Translations under genes and position numbers: made by a program
Shown: piece after piece, positions 24,312 to 33,100 of the stretch
Layout of the letters: every line of letters begins with the position of its first letter
Numbering within the stretch: position 1 is the first letter of the stretch
Notes under the pieces: generated by a model
Databases searched by the model: none
What the model was told of the DNA's origin: nothing
What the model saw: only the letters and a program-made list of their open reading frames with translations
Assembly (NCBI GenBank): GCA_001898505.1
Contig: MKTZ01000015.1
Span: 310,001-374,000, forward strand
Direction of reading: 5' to 3'
Length of the DNA stretch: 64,000 bases
Origin: Sphingobacteriales bacterium 50-39
GTDB taxonomy: Bacteria; Bacteroidota; Bacteroidia; Chitinophagales; Chitinophagaceae

Positions 24312-25346
24312 ATGCCAGAAGAAAGCATCGCCCATCTCGACTTTGCTGAACTGACCAGCAAAGCCATCTCCCAGCCGCTGGTCCGGCATATCTACACCGC
24401 AGACCCGTCGGCGCACGTCTTCAACGGGAAGATCTATATATATCCCTCCCACGACATCGAAGCCGGTGTCCCCTTCGACGATCTGGGCAGCCACTTTGCC
24501 ATGGAAGATTATCATGTCTTCTCCATGGACAGCCCCGACGGTCCCGCAACGGACAATGGGGTCGCCCTCCACATAAAGGACGTGCCCTGGGCAGAAAAAC
24601 AAATGTGGGCTCCGGACGCAGCCAGCAGAAATGGTAAATATTATCTCTACTTCCCGGCCAAGCGGCCCGATGGCATTTTCCAGATCGGCGTGGCGACCGG
24701 CGACTCCCCCACGGGACCATTCCGGGCCGAGCCCGAAGCCATCAAGGGTAGCTATTCCATCGACCCGGCCGTGTTCATAGACGAGGATGACAAGGCCTAT
24801 ATGTATTTCGGTGGTCTCTGGGGAGGGCAATTACAATCCTATCGGAACAATAGCTATAGTGCACTTAACCAGGAACCGCCCGCCGGCGATCCCGCCCTCG
24901 GGCCACGCGTAGTCCTACTCACGGATGATATGACCCAGTTTGCCGAACCCGTGAAGGAGATCGTCATCACGGACGAACAGGGTCATCCATTACTGGCAGG
25001 CGACAACGACAGGAGGTTCTTCGAGGCGTCCTGGATACACAAGTTCAACGGGAAATACTATTTCTCCTATTCCACGGGCGACACCCATTATATTTGCTAT
25101 GCCATAGGGGACAGCCCTTATGGTCCTTTTACTTATGCAGGGCGCATACTCAACCCCGTGGTAGGGTGGACCTCTCACCATTCCATTGTTGAATTCGGGG
25201 GCCAGTGGTGGCTGTTCTATCACGACAGCAGTCTCAGCAAGGGCGTGACCCACTTGCGCAGTATAAAGGTCACCCGTCTCAGCTACGATGAAAAAGGATA
25301 TATAAAGACCATCGACCCGTACAGGGACCTGAAAGCGCTTGTCTGA
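24312..25346 (+). CDS. Cytosolic GH43 beta-xylosidase/arabinofuranosidase
   Basis: A 344-residue single-domain GH43 enzyme without a signal peptide, so it probably acts in the cytosol on sugars brought in by the adjacent symporter. The catalytic carboxylates are Asp31 in YTADPSAHVF, the modulating Asp in SIDPAVFIDEDD and the acid Glu in RFFEASWIHKF. It shares the YPSHDI and VMEDYHVF/AMEDYHVF phrases with the first domain of the GH43 at the left edge, so the two are related within the family. It lies 43 bp after the transporter gene and 35 bp before the acetylesterase gene, in the plus-strand operon. Confidence 0.93.
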   Translation: MPEESIAHLDFAELTSKAISQPLVRHIYTADPSAHVFNGKIYIYPSHDIEAGVPFDDLGSHFAMEDYHVFSMDSPDGPATDNGVALHIKDVPWAEKQMWAPDAASRNGKYYLYFPAKRPDGIFQIGVATGDSPTGPFRAEPEAIKGSYSIDPAVFIDEDDKAYMYFGGLWGGQLQSYRNNSYSALNQEPPAGDPALGPRVVLLTDDMTQFAEPVKEIVITDEQGHPLLAGDNDRRFFEASWIHKFNGKYYFSYSTGDTHYICYAIGDSPYGPFTYAGRILNPVVGWTSHHSIVEFGGQWWLFYHDSSLSKGVTHLRSIKVTRLSYDEKGYIKTIDPYRDLKALV

Positions 25347-25381
25347 TCGAGGCTCTGCCCGCATAAAAGGAATAACATCGC

Positions 25382-27373
25382 ATGAAAAAGCTATCTACCA
25401 TTGCTGCAGCGCACCTGGCCGCAGTCCTGCTCCTTGCCGCCGTCCTTTCTCTTGTGTCCACCCGGGTTGCATCCGCCCAGGTCCGGCTCCCGCGCCTGAT
25501 CAGGGACAGCATGGTACTTCAAAGGGACACCCGTATCAATGTCTGGGGCTGGGCTTCGAAAGGAGAAAAGGTCAGTGTAAAATTCAACGGCAGGTCCTAC
25601 CGCACTACCATCGGCGCCGATGGGAAATGGATGGTGCAGCTGTCCGCTACCCCGGCAGGAGGACCTTATACCATGGACATCACGGGTAAGAACAAGATCA
25701 CGTTGCATGATATCCTCGTGGGCGACGTATGGGTATGTTCGGGTCAGTCCAATATGGTGCATCAGATGAAATTGCACAGCGTCCGCTACCAGGAAGAGAT
25801 CGATCATGCTAACTATCCACAAATACGGCATTTCTGGATACCAACGCTGACTGATCTCAGCGGCCCCCGCGACGATCTACCGGCAGGTGTATGGAAGTCC
25901 GCGAACCCGCAGGACGTGCTGGAATTTTCGGCAGTGGCTTACTTCTTTGCAAAAGATCTCTATGAAAAATTCCATATCCCCATTGGCCTGATCAATGCCA
26001 GTGTCGGCGGCTCTCCCATCGAAGCTTGGACCAGCCCGGAAGGCCTTCGGGCGTTCCCGGATATGGAAAAGGCCATTGAAAGAAATAAAGACACGGCGTA
26101 TATCAATAGCTTCACCCGCCTCCGAGCCCCAGCCAGCCCTAACCCGCAGCCAGGTTCCTCCTCAACAGGCGCGAGCGTCCCGGCACCTCGCGACAAAGGC
26201 CTCTCCGGCCCCATTCCCTGGTACGATCCGACCTATACTCCAAATGGCTGGCGGCAGATAGCCGTCCCCGGCTACTGGGAAGACCAGGGGCTAAGGGATC
26301 TCAACGGGTCGGTCTGGTACAGAAAGGAGGTAGACGTGCCCGTCTCCATGACAGGGCGGGCTGCGAAGGTTTTTCTGGGCAGGATAGTAGATGCCGACCA
26401 ATTTTATATCAATGGTCAGCCGGTGGGCAACACCACCTATATGTATCCCCAAAGAAGGTATGCCGTTCCCACCGGCCTGCTACACCCTGGCAAGAACCTT
26501 TTTGTCGTCCGCGTGATCAACAATTCCGGCAAGGGTGGCTTTGTCCCCGACAAACCCTACTGCCTCATCGCGGGCAGCGACACCATCGACCTCAAGGGAT
26601 ACTGGCAATACAAGGTCGGGGAAGTCTTCACACCACACTGGAATAGCAACGGTTTCCAATCACAGAACCAACCCACCGCCCTGTACAATGCCATGCTGGC
26701 ACCGGTGACCACCTACACCATCAAGGGGTTCCTTTGGTACCAGGGCGAGTCCAATACCTCCCATGCGGTGGAATATGCCCGTCTGCAGCCCGCCCTGATC
26801 ACCGACTGGCGAAGCAAATGGAAAGAGGGAGACCTCCCCTTCCTGTATGTCCAGCTCCCCGGCTTTGGTGACTACAATTACCTGCCCGCGGAAAGTCAGT
26901 GGGCGGAACTGAGAGAAGCCCAGTCAAAGTCTCTCTCCACCCCCAACACGGCGATGGCGGTCGCCATCGATCTGGGCGAATGGAATGACCTTCATCCGGA
27001 CAGAAAAAAGCCGATGGGCGACAGGCTGGCGCTCGCCGCGGAAAAGCTGGTATATGGGATGGATGTGGTCTCCACGGGTCCAACCTACCGGAGGTCGACC
27101 ATCGAAGATGGGCGGGTAACTATTCAGTTCGACAACACCGGCAGCGGGTTGATCACCAATGACGGCGAAGACCCGCAGGAATTTGCCATTGCCGGCGCCG
27201 ACAAAAAATTCGTCTGGGCCAATGCCCGCATCGAAGGTGATAAAGTCGTGATATGGAATGATGCAATAAAAGAGCCAAAGTTCGTGCGCTATGCCTGGGC
27301 GGATGAGCCCGTCAATCCTAATCTGTATAACAAGGAAGGTTTACCCGCAGCGCCGTTTAGGGTCGGAGAGTAA
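25382..27373 (+). CDS. Sialate O-acetylesterase-like SGNH esterase (CE20-like), probable xylan/xyloglucan deacetylase
   Basis: A 663-residue exported esterase. The signal peptide ends near ASAQVRLP, then follow the family's N-terminal sandwich (DSMVLQRDTRINVWGWA), an SGNH catalytic core with nucleophile Ser in VCSGQSNM and oxyanion residues in ASVGGSPIEAW, an inserted jelly-roll domain (WYRKEVDVPV ... YGVP-like YAVPTGLL), WYQGESN, and the catalytic Asp-His pair in NDLHPDRKKPMGD. Proteins annotated as sialate acetylesterases in plant-glycan loci often deacetylate hemicellulose, which fits here better than sialic acid. A Pro/Ser/Ala-rich linker (around residues 245-270) separates the two core segments. 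It is the last gene of the plus-strand operon. Confidence 0.88.
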   Translation: MKKLSTIAAAHLAAVLLLAAVLSLVSTRVASAQVRLPRLIRDSMVLQRDTRINVWGWASKGEKVSVKFNGRSYRTTIGADGKWMVQLSATPAGGPYTMDITGKNKITLHDILVGDVWVCSGQSNMVHQMKLHSVRYQEEIDHANYPQIRHFWIPTLTDLSGPRDDLPAGVWKSANPQDVLEFSAVAYFFAKDLYEKFHIPIGLINASVGGSPIEAWTSPEGLRAFPDMEKAIERNKDTAYINSFTRLRAPASPNPQPGSSSTGASVPAPRDKGLSGPIPWYDPTYTPNGWRQIAVPGYWEDQGLRDLNGSVWYRKEVDVPVSMTGRAAKVFLGRIVDADQFYINGQPVGNTTYMYPQRRYAVPTGLLHPGKNLFVVRVINNSGKGGFVPDKPYCLIAGSDTIDLKGYWQYKVGEVFTPHWNSNGFQSQNQPTALYNAMLAPVTTYTIKGFLWYQGESNTSHAVEYARLQPALITDWRSKWKEGDLPFLYVQLPGFGDYNYLPAESQWAELREAQSKSLSTPNTAMAVAIDLGEWNDLHPDRKKPMGDRLALAAEKLVYGMDVVSTGPTYRRSTIEDGRVTIQFDNTGSGLITNDGEDPQEFAIAGADKKFVWANARIEGDKVVIWNDAIKEPKFVRYAWADEPVNPNLYNKEGLPAAPFRVGE

Positions 27374-27407
27374 CCATAAAACCCACTCATAAACAATAAG
27401 TTGTATT

Positions 27408-27434
27408 AAAAAGTAACCAAATTGGTTACTTTTT
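27408..27434 (+). promoter_or_regulatory. HigA-type operator and promoter of the higBA module
   Basis: A perfect inverted repeat with 13-base arms (aaaaagtaaccaa and its complement) around a single central base, immediately before a perfect -7 box TATATTTG (27437-27444) and 28 bp ahead of the toxin start. The position suits autorepression by the antitoxin. No clear -33 box is visible; the dyad occupies that region. Confidence 0.75.
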
Positions 27435-27462
27435 AATATATTTGCTTAAACGATGGGCCTGG

Positions 27463-27777
27463 ATGAATATCTATAACCGCAGTTCCCTTATTGCTTTTTA
27501 CAAAAAGCATTCGGACTGCAAAGAGACACTCGAAAAGTGGTATCACGATGTATTATCGAAGTCGTGGCGGAAACCTGGAGATATTACCCGGGATTTCAAC
27601 ACTGGCAGAACAGTTAAGAATAACCGGGCGATCTTTAAGATCAATGAGAACGATTACCGGCTTATTGTTGAAGTCAACTATCAAAAGGGATGGGTATTCA
27701 TTAAGTTTATCGGCACCCATAAAGAATACGATAAAGTAAATGCCGAGACAATAGATCAGTTTAAAGCTAACAAATAA
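27463..27777 (+). CDS. higB: HigB-type mRNA-interferase toxin
   Basis: A 104-residue protein matching the HigB/RelE-fold toxin family: SLIAFYKKHSDCKETLEKWY near the start, WRKPGDITRDFNTGRTVKNN, then RLIVEVNYQKGWVFIKFIGT and HKEYDKV. The start at 27463 fits the family; an upstream TTG at 27442 would add seven residues and run into the promoter. The gene precedes its antitoxin by 9 bp in the toxin-first order typical of higBA. The module sits between the xylan operon and the regulatory operon and has its own operator. Expected role: ribosome-dependent mRNA cleavage when not bound by HigA. Confidence 0.9.
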   Translation: MNIYNRSSLIAFYKKHSDCKETLEKWYHDVLSKSWRKPGDITRDFNTGRTVKNNRAIFKINENDYRLIVEVNYQKGWVFIKFIGTHKEYDKVNAETIDQFKANK

Positions 27778-27786
27778 AACGACCAT

Positions 27787-28143
27787 ATGCCTATCAAAAT
27801 ATTAAAAACAAAAAAGGAATACCAGCAATCGCTTCAAAGGTTTGAAGAGATCTTTCAGGCAAAATCAGGCACTCCGGAAAGCGACGAAGCCGATGTTCTT
27901 GCCTTGCTAATTGAGGACTATGAGGAAAAACACTATATCATTGCTGCTCCCAGTCCTATTGAAGCTATCAAATACCGTATGGAACAACAGGGATTAACCA
28001 ACAAGGATCTTGCCGAAATCCTCGGCTTTAAAAGCCGCGTTTCCGATATTTTTAAGAAGAATCGGAAATTGAACCTAGGTATGATTAGGAAATTGTATAA
28101 CGCACTGCATATTCCCCTGGAGACATTGGTGAAAGAATATTAA
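27787..28143 (+). CDS. higA: HigA-type antitoxin, XRE helix-turn-helix
   Basis: A 118-residue antitoxin. The N-terminal half (ILKTKKEYQQSLQRFEEIFQ) resembles the toxin-neutralising region of this family; the C-terminal half is an XRE helix-turn-helix (IEAIKYRMEQQGLTNKDLAE, ILGFKSRVSDIFKKNRKLN). It is complete and probably represses the shared promoter through the 27408-27434 dyad. The downstream LacI-like gene is convergent and ends 16 bp away. Confidence 0.92.
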   Translation: MPIKILKTKKEYQQSLQRFEEIFQAKSGTPESDEADVLALLIEDYEEKHYIIAAPSPIEAIKYRMEQQGLTNKDLAEILGFKSRVSDIFKKNRKLNLGMIRKLYNALHIPLETLVKEY

Positions 28144-28159
28144 GCAGTTAGTAACCCCT

Positions 28160-29017
28160 TTACATAGCATGCCCCCTCAACGAAGACCCCCGGACAATAA
28201 GTCCCGACGGTACTATGGCCGTCTTGCTCTGCGGGGACGAAGACACGCCCGATAAATGATCCAGCAGGCTGATAGCCGCGGTCTTACCTATTTCAAACCC
28301 CGGATAGTCTATCGTGGACAGTGTCGGAGTGATCAGCCTGCCCATCGGGTCATTGTTGAATCCAACAATGGCGATATCCTCGGGTATACATATTCCCTCC
28401 TCCTTCAGCGTATGCATGCACATGGCGGCCACGAGGTCATTGGTAATGAACAACCCATCCGGCATCGGGTCCATATGCATGATCTGCCAGGCGGCGTCCA
28501 GCCCGCCGTCCTTGTCATTGTCCTCCAGTATCAGCAGATCCTCCGTAAAAGGGATCGTATAGTCTTTCAAAGCCTCCCGGAAACCCTTGTAACGTTGCGC
28601 ATATACATTTCTCTTTAGGCTGGATGTGACGATCGCAATACGCCTGCATCCCTGTTTGATCAAATGCTCCGTCGCCATAAACCCGCACCGGGCATTGTCG
28701 ATCACCACCATGTCGCTGTTACCCGTCTTTTCCACCCGGTCAAAGAACACCACCGGAACACCCTCGTCCGTGAATGCCGAAAAATGAGAAAGTCCTTTTG
28801 TCTCTACGGTCAGGGACGCCAGCAGGCCATCCACCCTCCTCTCGAACAATAGCTGCGCATTGGCCACCTCCATTTCCATGCTCTCCTGGGAATGCGTAAT
28901 GATAAGCTCATACCCATGCGCAGCAGCTACCGCTTCCATCCCCTTCAAAGCACAGGTAATAAAATAGCTGTCCAGCTTATGTACTATGACACCGATGGTA
29001 TTGGTCCTATCTGGCAT
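28160..29017 (-). CDS. LacI-type sugar-binding domain lacking the DNA-binding domain
   Basis: A 285-residue protein that begins at the hinge-to-effector boundary of LacI regulators (RTNTIGVIVHKLDSYFITCA) and is complete from there to the C-terminal tail LIVRGSSLRGHAM. The periplasmic-binding-protein fold is intact (VDGLLASL, VVFFDRV, DGLFITNDLVAAMCM, IAIVGFNND). The usual 60-residue helix-turn-helix and hinge are absent. In this frame the sequence upstream meets a stop codon 18 bases before the ATG, and the 150-bp gap to the next gene holds no recognisable DNA-binding-domain remnant. It lies downstream of HTCS and a full LacI gene in the same direction. It could titrate the neighbouring LacI by hetero-dimerising, act as a sugar-sensing partner, or be a decaying gene. 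The ATG at 29017 is the only plausible start. Confidence 0.85.
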   Translation of the reverse strand: MPDRTNTIGVIVHKLDSYFITCALKGMEAVAAAHGYELIITHSQESMEMEVANAQLLFERRVDGLLASLTVETKGLSHFSAFTDEGVPVVFFDRVEKTGNSDMVVIDNARCGFMATEHLIKQGCRRIAIVTSSLKRNVYAQRYKGFREALKDYTIPFTEDLLILEDNDKDGGLDAAWQIMHMDPMPDGLFITNDLVAAMCMHTLKEEGICIPEDIAIVGFNNDPMGRLITPTLSTIDYPGFEIGKTAAISLLDHLSGVSSSPQSKTAIVPSGLIVRGSSLRGHAM

Positions 29018-29168
29018 GCATTCGGAATTTTTCTACTAACTAATTTAATAGTCTGGTCCGAAAAATATTCCGGGGGCGACAGATTTCGCGGGAGATTGAG
29101 ACGCTTTGACCAAATTCTGATAAAAAAGTGCTATCCGCCGGCCCATACCAACCCCAGGGCAGCCGTGC

Positions 29169-30194
29169 TCATTTTTTCAGGGAGGATTGCCGCACGATGA
29201 GCTCAGCGCGTATTGTCATCGTGCTGATGCTGCCGATATTACCCGCTCCTTTTAAATGATTCACAAGACTCCTCGCAGCGGCCTCACCCATTTCCCTGCC
29301 GGGATAATTCACGGTGGTCAGGGTCGGCTTTATCAGCCTGCCTATTACTTCATTGTTGAATCCTACTACGGCAATGTCTTTCGGCACCCGGACGCCCTGT
29401 TCCAAAAAAGTGCGTATACACACCGCCGCTGCAAAGTCATTGGTGACAAATACCCCGTCAGGCATGGGTTTCAATCCCATGAGTTTTTTCGCGGCCGCCT
29501 CGCTGGCCTCCTCGGTCGGCTCTGCAATCACCAGCAACGACTCTTCGAACGGGAGCTTACTCTCCGCCAGCGCATCCCGGTAACCTTTGTACCGCAATGC
29601 ATAGATATTATGCTGCAGGTCCGATGTTACATGGGCTATCCTGCGGCATCCCTGCCCAATAAGGTGTTTGGTGGCCATATAGCCGGTTTGCATGTTGTCG
29701 ATGACCACCGAAGTACTTTCCGCCATCTCGCTCGTCCTGTCCAAAAAAATAACAGGGATATTCTTCTCGACGAATGGCGAAAAATGAGCGAGATCTTTTG
29801 TATCGGGCGCCAGTGATGCGATCATGCCATCCACCCGGCGGTGAAAAAGATTTTGGGCATTGGCTGCTTCCTTCACGGCGCTCTGGGAGGAATCGGTTAT
29901 GATGATGCCATATCCCGCCTCGCCCGCTGCTTTTTCGATACCGGATACGACGGACGAAATAAAAGGACTGTCAAGATCACTCACGATCACGCCGATGGTC
30001 AACGATTGCTGCTGCCGCAGATTTTTGGCGAAAGGATTGGACCTGTACCCCATTTGAGCCGCTGTCTCGAAGATCTTTTTTCTCGTCTTTTTGCTCACAG
30101 TCGGATCGTCCTTCAAAGCCCGGCTGACCGTCGAGGGTGACACATTGAGGTTCTTTGCTATATCGTAAATGGTTATCTCTTTCGAATGGTCCAT
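29169..30194 (-). CDS. LacI-family transcriptional regulator (full length)
   Basis: A 341-residue regulator with an N-terminal helix-turn-helix (ITIYDIAKNLNVSPSTVSRA, then LKDDPTVSKKTRKKIFETAA), a hinge (RSNPFAKNLRQQQ) and the periplasmic-binding-protein effector domain (TIGVIVSDLDSPFISSVVSG to LIVRQSSLKK). It starts 1 bp after the HTCS stop, so the two are translationally linked. Its helix-turn-helix resembles that of the truncated LacI at 15633. It is the only intact LacI in the window and the best candidate to bind the CAA-CCGA-TTG operators before susC, GH51, GH67 and GH2. This link is inferred from position and family, not shown. Confidence 0.95.
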   Translation of the reverse strand: MDHSKEITIYDIAKNLNVSPSTVSRALKDDPTVSKKTRKKIFETAAQMGYRSNPFAKNLRQQQSLTIGVIVSDLDSPFISSVVSGIEKAAGEAGYGIIITDSSQSAVKEAANAQNLFHRRVDGMIASLAPDTKDLAHFSPFVEKNIPVIFLDRTSEMAESTSVVIDNMQTGYMATKHLIGQGCRRIAHVTSDLQHNIYALRYKGYRDALAESKLPFEESLLVIAEPTEEASEAAAKKLMGLKPMPDGVFVTNDFAAAVCIRTFLEQGVRVPKDIAVVGFNNEVIGRLIKPTLTTVNYPGREMGEAAARSLVNHLKGAGNIGSISTMTIRAELIVRQSSLKK

Positions 30195-30195
30195 A

Positions 30196-33100
30196 CTAAT
30201 GGTTTTGATTTTCCTTCCTTATGGCAGCATATTCAGATGGCATCATATTGTATTTAGCCTTAAATGCTCTTGCAAAATAGTTCGGTGTGGAAAATCCTGT
30301 TTGGTAGGCTATTTCCGATATGGTCATATCACTTTTTTCCAACAGCATGGCCGCCTTCTCCAGCTTGAAGCTGCGTATGTACTCCACAGGGGTCTCGCCG
30401 GTGATATCCAGCATCTTGCTGTACAGCGAGCTCCTGCTCATACCCACCTCTCTGCTCAGGGACTCTACGGATAGCTGTGAACTGGTAAGGTTCTCTTCGA
30501 GATACTGCACTACTTTATGCAGAAGCTTTTCATCTTCCGACGCAACAGCCACCTCCAGCGTCAGCAGCTTTATTTGTCTGGTATACGTGGTTTGAAGCGT
30601 ACTTTTTAATACCAGCAGGTTCTTTACCTTGGCATGCAGCACCCCGATATTAAAAGGCTTGGTGATATAGTCGTTGGCGCCCGTTCCCAGCCCCCTCAGC
30701 TGCTGCTCTTCCTCTGTCAGCGCGGTTAACAGGATGACGGGAATATGACTTGTCCGCCGGTCCGCCTTGAGCTTGTAGGTAAGCTCAATCCCATCCATAA
30801 AAGGCATGCTGATATCGCTCACGATCAATTGCGGGTGGCCCGACAAGGCCTTTTGCCAGCCTTCTTTGCCATTAGACGCCTCTATCACCCTATATTGATC
30901 CCGGAGATTGTCTCTCAGGTAGAACCTGAAATCCTCGTTGTCTTCCACCAAAAGTATCACCGGCATGGCTGTAGCGTCTGCGAGCGCGTCCGGATCAGGC
31001 GCCTCCTCCGCAACAACTGGCACAGGCTCAACCACAGGTACGGCGGGCTCCTCCTCCACCACCGTCAGCGGCAGTCGTATCGTAAATATGCTCCCCTGCC
31101 CCTGCTCACTCTCCACGTCTATTGCTCCTCCATGCATCCTGACAAACTCCTTCGTGATAGAAAGACCGATGCCCGAGCCCTGGTTGAGCACCGCCGCGGC
31201 GGAGGCATGCTGGAAAAATCGTTCGAAGATCTTTTCCTTCTTGTCCTCAGGGATACCGATACCCGTGTCTTTCACCTGTATGGAGACCCATTTCCGCGCC
31301 GGATCGTCACTCCCTTCCACCTCCCGCAGCAACAGTGTGATCGTTCCACCCCCCAATGTGAACTTGAACGCATTCGACAACAAGTTGAAAAGGATGCGCT
31401 CCATCTTATCCCGATCGAACAGCACATATAATCTGTCTATTCCACTTTCGAAAGTGAATTGTATATGTTTCCTTTCAGACAGGTCGGTAAAAGAATGACT
31501 GACATCCTTTATAAAAGATACCAAATCGCCTTCCGAAAGCTGCAGCCTGAGCTCATGTTCCTCCATCTTTCTGAAATCCAGCAGCTGGTTCACCAGGTTT
31601 AATAAGCGCCTCGCATTCCGCCTGACCATTTGCAGCTTGTCCGCCGACGGCTTATCCCGCTGTTCCGACAACAGCTGATCCACAGGACCCATGATGAGCG
31701 AGATGGGCGTTCTGAACTCATGGCTCAGGTTTGTCAGGAACTTTAGTTTCAGTCTGTCCAGCTCCTGTATGCGCCGGGACTCCTGCCGCTCCTGCTCCAG
31801 CGCAAATTTGCGCTTCAACCTCGAAAGCCCCCTGTGCCGGCTGTACAGCAACAGGCCACCCGCCGCCAATACGTAGAATATATACGCATACACCGTCCTC
31901 CAAAAAGGCGGTTTGACATAGATGCGTATGGACGTGTCTGCCGAGCTCCATACCCCGTCATTATTGCTGGCTTTCACATGAAAGACATATTCCCCGGGGT
32001 CGAGGTTGGTATAATAGGCCGTATTGGCGGAGCCGATATAGTTCCAGTCCTTGTCGAACCCGTCCAGCCTGTATGCATAATGGTTTTGCCTCGGCAGCGT
32101 ATAGTTCAACGCAACAAAGCTCAGCGAAAAATTCTGCTTATAGGCCAGATGTATCTCCTTTGCAACAGAAATATGCTCTCCGATGGGAGACCCGTCGCCC
32201 GGAACGACAGGCTTGTTCGCCACCTGCAGGTTCGTTAAAATTACAGCCGGCACATTCCTATTGGTAGTAAGGTCCGCAGGATGAAAATAGTTGAATCCCT
32301 GCAACCCTCCGAAGAACAGCTCTCCATCCGATGCATGCACCCCCGAGGCATGTACGAAATTGTTATTTTGGATACCGTTGTAGCTCGTAAAATTGCTGAA
32401 GGTCTTCGTACCCACATCCAGACGGCTGATACCCGTATTGGTACTTACCCATATATAGCCCAGCGCATCTTCCACCACCTGGTAGACAGTCGTATTCTGC
32501 AATCCATCCTTTTCAGAAAAATTCGTGATCTGCCCTTTTTTATCGAATACACTCAACCCGCCTCCATACGTACCCACCCACATCAGTCCTCTGCTATCCA
32601 GCAGTAATGAATATATCTTGTCGCTCGGCAGCCTGCTGTTTCGCTGATCATATACCGTGAACCTGCCCGTCGCAGGATGATACACTGCCAAACCGCTGCC
32701 GTGCGATCCGATCCATATATTCCCTTCCCCATCTTCCTGTGTGGCCCTGATATAGCCATTCACGGGCATAAGTATATCACCCGGCAGCTTTGGTCTCGGC
32801 GTCAGCCGGAAGATGACCTTATTGTCCTTTAACACATTTACACCCGAGCCATTCGTACCCAGCCATATCTGCCCCTTGCTGTCTTCGTTGACGCAATAAA
32901 TATCATTTGCATTCAGGTCATGTGCCCCCGTCCCCATGGTTAGATGTTCCACCTTTCCACCGGCAGGGTCCAGTATGATCAATCCTTTGCCAAATGTTCC
33001 TATATATAGCCTGCCCTCCCGTGTTTTCTTCAGGGCCAGCACCGATAATGGGTCTACCGTCCTGCCATCCAGTCGGACATCGACACGCCGCAGCTCCTCT

